Below, in pieces: positions 15,990-28,300 of a stretch of DNA of 64,000 nucleotides (position 1 is the first letter of the stretch; every line of letters begins with the position of its first letter). Source of the DNA: G963663315 sp965214205 (GTDB lineage Bacteria > Pseudomonadota > Gammaproteobacteria > Arenicellales > Poriferihabitantaceae); contig OZ243941.1 of NCBI GenBank assembly GCA_965214205.1, positions 1,240,001 to 1,304,000 on the forward strand, given 5' to 3'. The notes under the pieces were generated by a model. It was given only the letters and a program-made list of their open reading frames with translations, was not told the DNA's origin and did not search any database. The translations under genes and the position numbers were made by a program.

Positions 15990-17023
15990 CTCACGTGACT
16001 CCGACATTGACCAACCAGACCTCCATGCAGACGTTTACCATCGAGAATCTTGAATTACAGTGCGGGGCTGTGTTGCGCCCTGCCAGACTGGTCTACAAGA
16101 CCTATGGTGAATTGAACGCCGCCCGTGACAATGTGGTGGTGTTGCCGACATTCTATACTGGAACGCATATCCGTAATGAGGGCTTTTTCGGGCCGGGCCG
16201 GGCGATTGATCCGGATCGACATTTCATTATCTCGATCAATCTGTTCGGGAATGGTTATTCATCCTCTCCAAGCAATACCCCACCTCCCCATGACGGCCCG
16301 CGCTTCCCGGTGGTCACGTTGTATGACAATGTCTATGCCCAGAACCGATTGCTTGAGGAATTGTTCGATATACAACGAATCGCGCTGGTCACGGGCTGGT
16401 CGATGGCGGGCTGCCAGTCCTGGCAATGGGGGGCGCAGTACCCGGACAAGGCGCGGGCGATCCTGCCGTTTTGCGGTTCCGCCAAAACCTCGGTTCACAA
16501 CCGGGTTTTCCTGGAGGGGGTGAAAGCCGCGCTGACCGCTGACCAGACCTTCAACGGGGGGGACTATTCGACGCCGCCGAGCGCCGGATTGAAAGCCTTT
16601 GCCCGGGTCTACGCCGGATGGGCGTTTTCCCAGTCATTCTACCGGCAGGGACTTTATCGGCAGCTTGGCTTCGACAGCGCCGAGGCGCTGCTGCGGGACT
16701 GGGAGGCGGATCACCTGGCTTGGGACGCCAACGACCTGTTGTGCAAGCTCGATACCTGGCAACGGGGCGACATCAGCGACAACCCGGCCTATAACGGTGA
16801 TTTCGGGCGGGCCCTGTCGTCGGTCCGGGCCAGGACGATCATTATCGCCTGTGACCGTGACCTGTATTTCCGACCCGCTGACAACGAAATCGAGGCAGCC
16901 CATGTGCCCGGCGCACAACTGAAGGTTTATCAATCCCCCTGGGGGCATTGCGTTGCTTCTCCCGGCAACGACCCCGAATTTACTGACTTTCTGGATGCCA
17001 ATATCCGCCAGTTGCTGGACTGA
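15986..17023 (+). CDS. alpha/beta-hydrolase of the homoserine O-acetyltransferase (MetX)-like family
   Basis: The 345-residue alpha/beta-hydrolase has the nucleophile elbow GWSMAGCQ, the early family motif LVYKTYGELNAARDNVVVLP, an acid in IIIACDRDLYFRP and the catalytic His in WGHCVASPG. MetX enzymes are somewhat longer and have a different elbow, so an acyltransferase or hydrolase on another substrate is likely. It lies between a copper chaperone gene and methylmalonyl-CoA mutase and may be cotranscribed with both. The start is uncertain: TTG at 15986 overlaps the upstream stop, while ATG at 16025 begins MQTFTIENLEL, where similarity to the family starts. Confidence 0.72.
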   Translation: MTHVTPTLTNQTSMQTFTIENLELQCGAVLRPARLVYKTYGELNAARDNVVVLPTFYTGTHIRNEGFFGPGRAIDPDRHFIISINLFGNGYSSSPSNTPPPHDGPRFPVVTLYDNVYAQNRLLEELFDIQRIALVTGWSMAGCQSWQWGAQYPDKARAILPFCGSAKTSVHNRVFLEGVKAALTADQTFNGGDYSTPPSAGLKAFARVYAGWAFSQSFYRQGLYRQLGFDSAEALLRDWEADHLAWDANDLLCKLDTWQRGDISDNPAYNGDFGRALSSVRARTIIIACDRDLYFRPADNEIEAAHVPGAQLKVYQSPWGHCVASPGNDPEFTDFLDANIRQLLD

Positions 17024-17051
17024 TGACCGTTCAGACTCTTGCGACCCTGCT

Positions 17052-19232
17052 ATGAGTGATTCCACCCAACTTCCGCCGTCCCGCCGTCCCGCGCCAGCCG
17101 ACCTGGATGACTGGCAACGACGCGCCGAATCCGAGTTGAAGGGGCGGAGCCTGTCGGATTTGCACTGGCATACCCCGGAAGGCATTGAGATCAAACCTCT
17201 GTATACTGCCGAGGATCTGGATCAAATTGCCCATTTGTCTTCGCTGCCGGGGAGCGTTCCGTTTACCCGCGGGCCGCGGGCGACCATGTATGCCGGCCGC
17301 CCCTGGACGGTGCGCCAATACGCCGGATTTTCGACCGCGGAAGAATCGAACGCGTTCTACCGGGCCAACCTGAAAGCCGGTCAGACCGGACTGTCGGTGG
17401 CGTTCGATCTGGCGACCCATCGCGGCTACGATTCCGACCATCCGAGGGTGGAAGGCGATGTCGGCAAGGCCGGGGTGGCGATTGATACGGTCGAGGACAT
17501 GAAAATCCTGTTCGACCGGATTCCGCTCGACAAGATGTCGGTTTCGATGACGATGAATGGCGCCGTACTGCCGGTCATGGCGATGTTCATCGTGGCCGCC
17601 GAGGAGCAGGGCGTCGATCAGACGGCGCTGTCCGGCACGCTGCAAAACGACATCCTGAAGGAATTCATGGTGCGCAACACTTATATCTACCCGCCGCGGC
17701 CGTCGATGAAGATCGTCTCCGACATTATCGGGTATACTGCCCGCGGCATGCCCCGTTTCAACCCGGTTTCGATTTCGGGCTATCACATGCAGGAAGCCGG
17801 GGCCACCATCGTTCAGGAACTCGCCTATACTCTGGCGGACGGGGTGGAATATGTACGCAGCGCGATTGACAGCGGCCTGGAAGTTGATCAGTTCGCTCCG
17901 AGGCTGTCCTTTTTCTTCGGCATCGGCATGAATTTCTTCATGGAGATCGCGAAATTGCGCGCCGCGCGAACCCTGTGGGCGGCCCTGATGGAGAAGCGCT
18001 TTGCGCCGTCGAATCCGGCCTCGAAGAGACTGCGGACGCATTGCCAGACTTCGGGCGTCAGCCTGACCAGCCGGGACCCCTATAATAATGTGATTCGCAC
18101 CACGATCGAGGCCCTGGCCGCAGTACTGGGCGGCGCCCAGTCGCTGCATACCAATTCCTTCGACGAGGCGCTGGCCCTGCCGACCGAGAATTCCGCGCGC
18201 ATCGCCAGAAACACGCAGCTTATCCTCAATCATGAAGCGGGCATCCCCCAGGTCATTGATCCGCTGGGCGGCTCCTATTACATCGAGAGCCTGACTGACA
18301 GCCTGATCCGGGAAGCGAACAGTCTGATTGATGAAGTCGAACAGATGGGCGGCATGACCCGGGCAGTGGAGGCCGGTTTGCCGAAATTGCGGATCGAGGA
18401 GGCAGCCGTCAAGCGGCAGGCCAGGATTGACCGGGGCGAAGAGATCATTGTCGGCGTGAACCGCTATCAGGTCGAGGAGGAAGGCGAGATCGACATTCTC
18501 GTGGTGGACAATAACGCGGTTCGCGAATCCCAGATCGAGCGATTGAAGAATGTGCGGAAAACCCGCGACCCCGGCCAGTTCCGCGCGGCCCTTGACGCCT
18601 TGAAACAGGTCGCCGTGACCGGACAGGGCAATCTGTTGGCCGCGGCCATTGACGCGGCCCGCGCCCGCGCCAGTGTCGGTGAGATATCCGACCTGCTGGA
18701 GTCGGTATATAATCGGCATCACGCACAGCCGGGAACTCTGGGCGGGGTATATGGCAGGGCTTATCAGGGCGACCAGGAATTTGACATGTTGAAGACCCGA
18801 ATCGGGAAATTTGCGGAGCTGCGCGGACGCCGGCCCCGCATGCTGGTGGTCAAGCTGGGACAGGATGGCCATGACCGCGGCGCCCGCACCATTGCCACCG
18901 CGTTCGCCGACATGGGGTTCGATGTCGATATTGGTCCCCTGTTCCAGACTCCGGGCGAGGCGGTCAACCAGGCTATCGAAAACGATGTGCATGTCATCGG
19001 CATCTCGTCCCAGGCTGGTGGGCACCGTACTCTGGTACCGGCGGTGATGGCCGAGCTCGAAGCCGCCGACTGTGACGGCATACAGGTTATCTGCGGAGGG
19101 GTGATCCCTCCGGGCGATCATGAAACGCTGTACGCGGCCGGTGTATCCGCGATTTTTGGTCCGGGCGCCAATATACCGGAGGCGGCTGGCCGGATTCTCG
19201 AACTTCTGGAAAAGCAACCGGAGCCGGATTGA
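17052..19232 (+). CDS. scpA: methylmalonyl-CoA mutase, single-chain
   Basis: The 726-residue adenosylcobalamin enzyme interconverts (R)-methylmalonyl-CoA and succinyl-CoA. The N-terminal barrel has the family stretch FTRGPRATMYAGRPWTVRQYAGFSTAEESN and SVSMTMNGAVLP. The C-terminal cobalamin domain has the base-off motif Asp-x-His-x-x-Gly (GQDGHDRGART) and the downstream GISSQAGGH and CGGVIPPGD elements. Length matches the catalytic chain of the bacterial enzyme. The ATG at 17052 is chosen because upstream codons overlap the end of the preceding gene. It is followed after one base by pccB, and meaB and the epimerase gene are in the same operon. Confidence 0.93.
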   Translation: MSDSTQLPPSRRPAPADLDDWQRRAESELKGRSLSDLHWHTPEGIEIKPLYTAEDLDQIAHLSSLPGSVPFTRGPRATMYAGRPWTVRQYAGFSTAEESNAFYRANLKAGQTGLSVAFDLATHRGYDSDHPRVEGDVGKAGVAIDTVEDMKILFDRIPLDKMSVSMTMNGAVLPVMAMFIVAAEEQGVDQTALSGTLQNDILKEFMVRNTYIYPPRPSMKIVSDIIGYTARGMPRFNPVSISGYHMQEAGATIVQELAYTLADGVEYVRSAIDSGLEVDQFAPRLSFFFGIGMNFFMEIAKLRAARTLWAALMEKRFAPSNPASKRLRTHCQTSGVSLTSRDPYNNVIRTTIEALAAVLGGAQSLHTNSFDEALALPTENSARIARNTQLILNHEAGIPQVIDPLGGSYYIESLTDSLIREANSLIDEVEQMGGMTRAVEAGLPKLRIEEAAVKRQARIDRGEEIIVGVNRYQVEEEGEIDILVVDNNAVRESQIERLKNVRKTRDPGQFRAALDALKQVAVTGQGNLLAAAIDAARARASVGEISDLLESVYNRHHAQPGTLGGVYGRAYQGDQEFDMLKTRIGKFAELRGRRPRMLVVKLGQDGHDRGARTIATAFADMGFDVDIGPLFQTPGEAVNQAIENDVHVIGISSQAGGHRTLVPAVMAELEAADCDGIQVICGGVIPPGDHETLYAAGVSAIFGPGANIPEAAGRILELLEKQPEPD

Positions 19233-19233
19233 T

Positions 19234-20766
19234 ATGTCCGAAATAATTGAACAGCTTGAGAAAATGCGTGCCCTGGCCAAGCTCGGCGGCGGGGAGGCGC
19301 GCATCAATGCCCAGCACGCCAAGGGCAAACTGACCGCCAGGGAGAGAATCGACATCCTGCTCGACGAAGACAGTTTTGAGGAATGGGACATCTTCGTGGA
19401 ACATCGCTGCACCGATTTCGGCATGCAGGACAAAACCATCCCCGGCGATGGCGTGGTGACCGGTTTCGGCGCCATCAATGGACGGCTGGTTTTTGTGTAC
19501 AGCCAGGATTTTACGGTGTTCGGCGGTTCCCTGTCGGAAGCGCACGCGGAGAAAATCTGCAAGGTGATGGACCAGGCAATCAAGGTCGGCGCTCCGCTGA
19601 TCGGGATCAGCGATTCCGGCGGCGCCCGCATCCAGGAAGGAGTGGCGTCGCTGGGCGGCTATGCCGAAGTGTTTCAGCGCAATGTCATGGCTTCGGGGGT
19701 GATCCCCCAGATTTCCCTGATCATGGGTCCCTGCGCCGGCGGCGCGGTCTATTCCCCCGCAATCACCGATTTCATTTTCATGGTTGAGGACAGCTCCTAT
19801 ATGTTCGTCACCGGGCCGGATGTGGTTCGTACTGTGACTCATGAGGAGGTTACTGCGGAAGATCTAGGCGGAGCCAGAACCCATACCACTCGTTCTGGAG
19901 TGGCTGATCTGTCGTTCGAGAATGATGTACAGGCGCTGTTGATGACTCGGCGATTCTTCAATTTCCTGCCTTTGAGCAATCGGCACAAACCGCCTCACCG
20001 GGATACGACTGATGACCAGAGCCGGTCTGAACCTTCGCTGGATACTCTGGTTCCTGACAATCCGAACCTGCCTTATGACATGAAGGAGTTGATCTTCAAG
20101 GTAGTGGATGAGGGTGACTTCTTCGAGTTGCAGACCCACTACGCGAGGAACATCATTATCGGGTTCGCCAGGATGGAAGGACGTACAGTCGGCCTGGTCG
20201 CCAATCAGCCAATGGCGCTGGCCGGTTGTCTGGATATCAGCGCCTCCATCAAGGGCGCCCGGTTTGTCAGATTCTGTGACGCGTTCAACATCCCGATCAT
20301 CACTTTTGTCGATGTGCCCGGATTCATGCCCGGCGCCAGCCAGGAATACGGCGGCATCATCACTCACGGCGCCAAGCTGCTGTTCGCCTACGCCGAATGC
20401 ACCGCCCCGAAAGTGACCGTAATCACGCGCAAGGCGTATGGCGGCGCCTACGATGTGATGGCCTCAAAACATCTGCGCGGAGACGTCAACTTCGCCTGGC
20501 CGAGCGCCGAAATCGCGGTGATGGGGCCCAAGGGCGCGGTCGAAATCATTTTCCGCGAGGAAGCCAGGACGCCGGAACATCTGGAACGCAGGACCGAAGA
20601 GTATCGCCGCAAATTCGCCAACCCGTTCGTCGCCGGGAGGCGGGGTTACATAGACGATGTGATTTTCCCCCGCAATACCCGGAAACGGATTTGCCGGGCG
20701 CTCGCGATGCTGCAGAACAAGAACCTGAAAAATCCGTACAAGAAGCATGACAATATCCCGCTCTGA
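19234..20766 (+). CDS. pccB: propionyl-CoA carboxylase, carboxyltransferase (beta) subunit
   Basis: The 510-residue crotonase-fold carboxyltransferase transfers CO2 from biotin to propionyl-CoA. It has two related domains. The N-terminal one has SDSGGARIQEGVASLGGY and GPCAGGAVYSPA. The C-terminal one has FVDVPGFMPGASQEYGGIITHGAKLLFAY and the oxyanion region YGGAYDVM. The length and the company of biotin carboxylase, methylmalonyl-CoA mutase and epimerase genes make propionyl-CoA the likely substrate. Starts with ATG two codon-lengths from the mutase stop and is followed after 40 bp by pccA. Confidence 0.92.
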   Translation: MSEIIEQLEKMRALAKLGGGEARINAQHAKGKLTARERIDILLDEDSFEEWDIFVEHRCTDFGMQDKTIPGDGVVTGFGAINGRLVFVYSQDFTVFGGSLSEAHAEKICKVMDQAIKVGAPLIGISDSGGARIQEGVASLGGYAEVFQRNVMASGVIPQISLIMGPCAGGAVYSPAITDFIFMVEDSSYMFVTGPDVVRTVTHEEVTAEDLGGARTHTTRSGVADLSFENDVQALLMTRRFFNFLPLSNRHKPPHRDTTDDQSRSEPSLDTLVPDNPNLPYDMKELIFKVVDEGDFFELQTHYARNIIIGFARMEGRTVGLVANQPMALAGCLDISASIKGARFVRFCDAFNIPIITFVDVPGFMPGASQEYGGIITHGAKLLFAYAECTAPKVTVITRKAYGGAYDVMASKHLRGDVNFAWPSAEIAVMGPKGAVEIIFREEARTPEHLERRTEEYRRKFANPFVAGRRGYIDDVIFPRNTRKRICRALAMLQNKNLKNPYKKHDNIPL

Positions 20767-20806
20767 CCGGGCATAAGCCAATCCCCGTGACAATTTTTGA
20801 GACAAC

Positions 20807-22822
<2,016 letters not shown>

Positions 22823-23831
22823 CATTGACGCCCTGCGCTCGGCAGACCGCAAGTCGCTGGCCCGGGGCATCACGTTGCTGGAGTCAACCCGGGATGACCA
22901 CCGTCGGCAGGCCGAGGCGCTGATTCAGCAAATCCTGCCATTCAGTGGCAACGCCATTCGCATCGGCCTGACCGGCGTCCCCGGAGCGGGCAAGTCCAGC
23001 CTGATCGAAGTATTGGGAAATCATGTGATCGCGAAAGGCCACCGGGTCGCCGTGCTGGCGGTGGACCCGAGCTCGACCCTGACCGGAGGTTCGATTCTCG
23101 GTGACAAAACCCGGATGCCGACGCTCGCGACCAGCCCCAACGCCTTTATCCGTCCAACCCCGGCCGGAGCGACTTCAGGCGGAGTGGCGCGCCGTACCCG
23201 CGAATCCATTCTACTTTGCGAAGCGGCCGGATTTGATGTGATCGTGGTCGAAACCGTCGGCACGGGGCAATCCGAAACCCTGGTCAGTCAGATGACGGAC
23301 GTATTTCTGTTGATGCTGCTGCCCGGCGGCGGGGATGAATTGCAGGGCATCAAACGGGGCGTTATGGAACTGGCCGACATCGTCGTCGTTAACAAGGCCG
23401 ATGGCGACCTGAAATCCCGCGCCAGGCTGTCGGCGGCCGATATCCGGCAGGCCCTGCGTCTGATCAGGCCGGCAATCGACGAGTGGGAGGTTCCCGTGAT
23501 TACCGCGTCCGCCACCGGGAACTGTAATATCGACCGCATCTGGGATAGTATCCAGGATTACCGCGAATTGTTGAACCGTACCGGTTACCTCGGAGCCAGG
23601 CGTAAGTCGCAGTTGGAAACCGGAATGTGGACCGAAGTTCGGGAAACGCTGCTGGGCTCGCTCAGAAATGACGCCGCTATCGAAAAATCCATCCCGGCCA
23701 TGCAGGAAAAAGTCTGCCGGGGGGAAATGTCGCCGTCCGCCGCCGCGGGCCAGTTGATTTCTCTTTTTCTGCGGCGACGGGATGGACAGGACCAGAGACC
23801 TGAAGAAGACCTGGACAGGAGAGATGAATAA

Positions 23832-24236
23832 ATGATCGGCAGATTGAATCACGTAGCCATTGTCGTGCCCGACCTTGATACAGCGACACAACTATACGGC
23901 CAGCAATTCGGCGCGGAGGTCTCGGCGCAAACGCCGATGCCCGAGCATGGCGTGACCACAGTATTCGTCGACCTGCCCAATACCCGAATCGAACTCCTGC
24001 ATCCGTTGGGGGAGAATTCGCCGATTGCCCGGTTTCTGGAAAAGCGTCCCGATGGCGGGATGCATCATGTCTGTTATGAGGTCGCCGACATCAACGAGGC
24101 CGTGACCCGATTGACAGAACAGGGCATGAGGGTACTCGGAGACGGCAGGCCGAAAACCGGGGCGCATGGCAAGCCGGTGATTTTTCTTCATCCCAAGGAT
24201 GGTCTGGGCACTCTGATCGAGCTTGAGCAGGTCTAG
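23832..24236 (+). CDS. mce: methylmalonyl-CoA epimerase
   Basis: The 134-residue VOC-superfamily metalloenzyme converts (S)- to (R)-methylmalonyl-CoA, linking the carboxylase to the mutase. Metal-binding residues fit the family: His in MIGRLNHVAIVV, the Glu/His region RIELLHPL, GGMHHVCYEV and the C-terminal LGTLIELEQV. Its ATG abuts the meaB stop, which completes an operon for propionyl-CoA conversion to succinyl-CoA. Confidence 0.92.
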   Translation: MIGRLNHVAIVVPDLDTATQLYGQQFGAEVSAQTPMPEHGVTTVFVDLPNTRIELLHPLGENSPIARFLEKRPDGGMHHVCYEVADINEAVTRLTEQGMRVLGDGRPKTGAHGKPVIFLHPKDGLGTLIELEQV

Positions 24237-24273
24237 GGGTTGCGCGGCCTTGCGGCGGTGCAGGTGATTTGCA

Positions 24274-25266
24274 GTGCTCTGGGGCGATAACCTCGAAAGC
24301 GAACTGGCCGGCAGCGAACTGGAACGGATGACCCCAGCGTTGACCGAGGCTGTGGCGGATGTGATGCGGCAACGCCGGCACGGACATTTTGACCAATGGG
24401 CGGAGATCATCCACGCATTGCCAACGCTGCATCCGTCCGTCCTGGATTTCAGCGCCGACAAAGTCGTGATCGGCAGCGCCGCCGATACCGATACCGCGAC
24501 CCGACAGGCCCTGCGCGAGTTGCTCCTTGAGTTGCACCCGTGGAGAAAAGGCCCGTTCGAGGTGTTCGGTGTCACCATAGACAGTGAGTGGCGCTCGGAT
24601 ATGAAATGGCGTCGCCTGCAGCAACACATACAACCGCTGTCCGGCCGCACGGCGCTGGATGTGGGCTGCGGCAATGGCTACTATATGTACAGAATGCTGG
24701 GCGCTGGCGCCCGCTTCGTATTGGGCATTGACCCTTCCTGGCTATTCATGATGCAGTGGAGCGCCCTGAAGAAGTATACGCCGTGGATTCAGGCAACGGT
24801 TTTACCACTGCGTTTCAATGAATTGCCGACAGACCTCTTGTGTGCGGAGAACGGGCTGTTCGATACCCTGTTCAACATGGGAGTCCTGTATCACAGGAAA
24901 GACCCGGAACAGCATCTGTCCAGCCTGCTCACCTGCCTGAAACCGGGTGGTGAACTGATACTGGAAACACTGATTATCGAGGGCCGGGAAGAGGGTTTCC
25001 TGATACCGCAAGGGACCTACGCAAAAATGCCCAACGTCCGGTCCATCCCGACCGAACCGGCCTTAGCCGGAATGCTGGAAAGGGCGGGATTCGTCCGTAT
25101 CCGGACCATCGACATTTCTCGCACCGAGCTATCCGAGCAAAGAGCAACCGACTGGATGACCTGGCAATCACTGCCGGATTTCCTCGACCCGGCTGACCCC
25201 GGATTGACCATCGAAGGCTATCCCGCCCCCCGGCGTATCATCATGATTTGCCAAAGACCGGGTTGA
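24274..25266 (+). CDS. cmoB: tRNA U34 carboxymethyltransferase
   Basis: The 330-residue methyltransferase-fold enzyme uses carboxy-S-adenosylmethionine to form 5-carboxymethoxyuridine at the wobble position of certain tRNAs. The SAM-site motif is ALDVGCGNGYYMYRM (about residues 128-142), preceded by the family stretch LHPWRKGPFEVFGV..SEWRSDMKW. The segment NMGVLYHRKDPEQHL and the C-terminal TDWMTWQSLPDFLDP are characteristic of CmoB. It starts with GTG, 37 bp after the epimerase gene. The partner cmoA is not in the window. Confidence 0.92.
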   Translation: MLWGDNLESELAGSELERMTPALTEAVADVMRQRRHGHFDQWAEIIHALPTLHPSVLDFSADKVVIGSAADTDTATRQALRELLLELHPWRKGPFEVFGVTIDSEWRSDMKWRRLQQHIQPLSGRTALDVGCGNGYYMYRMLGAGARFVLGIDPSWLFMMQWSALKKYTPWIQATVLPLRFNELPTDLLCAENGLFDTLFNMGVLYHRKDPEQHLSSLLTCLKPGGELILETLIIEGREEGFLIPQGTYAKMPNVRSIPTEPALAGMLERAGFVRIRTIDISRTELSEQRATDWMTWQSLPDFLDPADPGLTIEGYPAPRRIIMICQRPG

Positions 25267-25309
25267 CCGGAAAATGAATGATTGCTTTATGGAAATTTTT
25301 GTATTATAT

Positions 25310-25322
25310 CTGACATTGTCAG
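25310..25322. promoter_or_regulatory. perfect palindrome upstream of the autotransporter gene
   Basis: CTGACA-T-TGTCAG, 67 bases before the autotransporter ATG and just after an AT-rich stretch (GTATTATATC) that could hold a -10 box. It is a candidate operator or a short hairpin in the leader; no regulator can be assigned. Confidence 0.35.
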
Positions 25323-25388
25323 GAGGTAGTGAACCTTACGGTAGTGAACGAGAATACAAACAGAAAGCCGCACACAGGAAATAATCCA

Positions 25389-28300
25389 ATGAAAACAAAA
25401 AGTTACCCCCCCCCCCCCCCCACTTTCTCTCCGCAATAACTCTTTAAAATCATCGTCCCCGTCCTGGTTCGGGAAACTCACCGGTTTTTTGGCCGCCATC
25501 TCGCTGGCCTTTTTTTATACGACCGCCAGTGCGGGGGAGTGTGAGCCGGGTGAGCGCGGGACTTTCAACGTCGCAGACCAGACATTTACCCGTGACGCGA
25601 ACGGTTCGGATTACCGGGTCCGCTGTGCCGGCGATCAAACCGATGGGTTAAACAGAAGGGATATTTTGAGTGCAGAAGAACAGCCAAATTCGGATGAGCC
25701 GCCCCAAACAGATTTCAGGTATTACGTAGTAGACATTGATGCCGATAATGATCTGACTCGCTTTAGCTTGAATATTCATGATGATGAGGGCCCTTGGGGC
25801 AGCATCGAAGGCACCCCGGATACTATCGTGCTCACCGGAGATGTCGAGTATCCTCTTAATGACGGATCAGCGGTCGGGATTTGGTCCTATGACAATGATG
25901 AAGCCACCCCGATCCATGCGCTCCGGGCGGAATCCTGGGCCGATATAAAAACCACTGGTAACGGCGGCCGGGGTGTAGCCATATATGACAACGCCGAGGA
26001 TAGCAGTGTCGGTTCGCGTGTCTTTGTCAATCGGGGTTCAATTCTCACCACCGGGGATGAATATATCAGACCTGCAGACAGGGACTTCCGTAACCGCAGG
26101 GCGGATGGGTTGGTACTCGGCGTGGAGAACAATGATGCGGATATCGAGGCGATTAATGAAACGGGCGCCACCATTACCACCCGGGGTAGAGGAGCGCGAG
26201 GAATACAAGTTGGCGTCGACGCAGGAAGCGGGAATGTCACCGCCGTCAACCGGGGAACGATCCGAACCGAAGGGGATATTTTCCACAACCCCGACCCGAA
26301 TAATCGCGGGACGTACCGGGCGAATGGTATCAGTGCTTATACCGACGGAGACGGTGAGGTTGAGGTTCGCAATGAAGCCGGTGGCATAGTGACTACGACC
26401 GGCTCCGGATCAATCGGGCTATCGGCTGCGTCTGAGGGCACAAGCGCAGGTACAGCCACGGTTGTCAATCATGGAACCGTAATCAACGAGGGAGATATTC
26501 ACGAGATTGAGCCAAACACCTTCCGGTGGGCGTTAGGAATGTCTGCTTATGCAGAAAATGGTGGAGATGCCACGGCTACGAATGAGAGTAGCGGGATCGT
26601 GACCGTATCGGGTGTGCGAGGCCTTGGACTGGATGCTGATGCATACGGTGGTGGAGACGCCACGGCCATCAATAAGGGCGCCATCCGGGCCACGGGTGCA
26701 GGGGGAACAGGAATTGTGGTGATCACAGACGGCGGAAAGGCCAGCGCGAGAGTGGAAAACGGGATTGTGGTAGCGGGTTCGGCCGGGACAAACTACGGGT
26801 TCGGCATCTACGCTGATAACAGAGGGGGCGCTACGGGGGGTGATACCAACGACGATGTGGATGTGGACATCACGATTTCGGATTCCACGATTACCGCCCA
26901 CAGCGCGGCAACGGATGACCCGAGTACCCCGAATGTATCGGAAGATTCCGGTGTCGGTATTTGGGGCGACACATCAGGGGATGGCAGTATGGGCCATATC
27001 AATACCGTGATCAAGAAATCGACGATTACGGCGGATCGGGCGATAAGATTCAACGACGGGCGCGCCACAGTGAAGGTGGAGGAGTCGACGATCAACGGGG
27101 ATATCATATTCGACCCGATCACCACGATTTCCACGACCACTCCAGGCCATCGGGATACAGGAGGCGGAACAGTCAACGACCGGCTGGAAGTGTTGCACAG
27201 CACGGTTACCGGTGACGTGGAATTTGGCGCCGGCAACGATTACATGCAGGTCCGGGGTGGCATCCTCAAAGGAGACCTGAATTTCGGGTCCGGCGATGAC
27301 ATGCTGAGTGTGATTTACGAAGGCGGGTTATTTACTGGTGATCTGGATTTCGGGTCCGGTAATGACCGGTTATTGCTTGACGTGATTAATCCTGTAGTCA
27401 TCCAGGGTGATATCCGGAACCTTGAACACATGACCAAGCGATGCCCGGGAGACGCCATTGTGAATGATGTGTTTTTTGACAATAGTACGATGGTGATCGA
27501 GGAAGGCGCGCTAGTGTTGAGAGGTCATGCGGACCTGGGTTCTGAAGGCACGGTCACCATCCACGAGAAAGGTTTGCTGGCGTTTGAATTCGGCGATATT
27601 GTCACTGACCCGAATGACCGGGGTAGACTGACCGCGGGCGGCGGCGTGAGCTTCATGGAGGGCGCCGAAGAGCAGGTGGATGTGCAAATCCGTCATGATG
27701 TGACCAATAAGGATGCGGTGAATGCGGAAATCAAGCAAGGCGTGCAACTATTCGAGACCGGCACTACGGCGGCATCGGATCTGCAGGTCACTTCCGGTGG
27801 TACGACTGTTGGAACGGCGACTCAGGACGGTACTGCGACGTTCACCGGAGACATTGCCCAGAATACGGAGCCGGTGGTCAGTACGGATCCTCCGGCGACA
27901 GGTGGCGATCCTGTAGATCCTGTTCCTGTCACGCCTCCGGTGACCGGTGGCGGTGGTGACGACAACAGCAACAGTAACACGTTCATTGGAATCGCCTTGC
28001 TGGGCGCGTTGCTCGCGTGGGGCATGGACGGAGACAGTTCCGCATTTGCTGATTATGACACGATGGGTCTGGGCTACCGGCAGGAGGCCACGATGAGCGC
28101 CGGTCTGTTGCCGGGCCAGGGTGATGAGTATCGGGCCCGCATCGGCAACAGTGAACACTGGACCCGTTCCTGGACGGATAACTCGCCCAGTCTGGCGGGG
28201 ATGAATGCGACCTCCAAAGGGTACGCTTTTGGTGTGGATACGTATTCTGACAACGGCTTCAAATATGGATGGGGCGTGATGCCGTCGGTGAATGCGTCCA

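Noticed and set aside
17031..19631. 866-codon open frame on the minus strand
   Set aside because: It is the antisense shadow of methylmalonyl-CoA mutase and pccB, and its translation shows no domain order, while the plus strand has clear family motifs.
25406..25421. C-run as simple sequencing error
   Set aside because: Cannot be excluded, but the ATG, ribosome site and signal peptide on either side in complementary frames make a functional slip tract more likely; kept as a finding with a read-level test.
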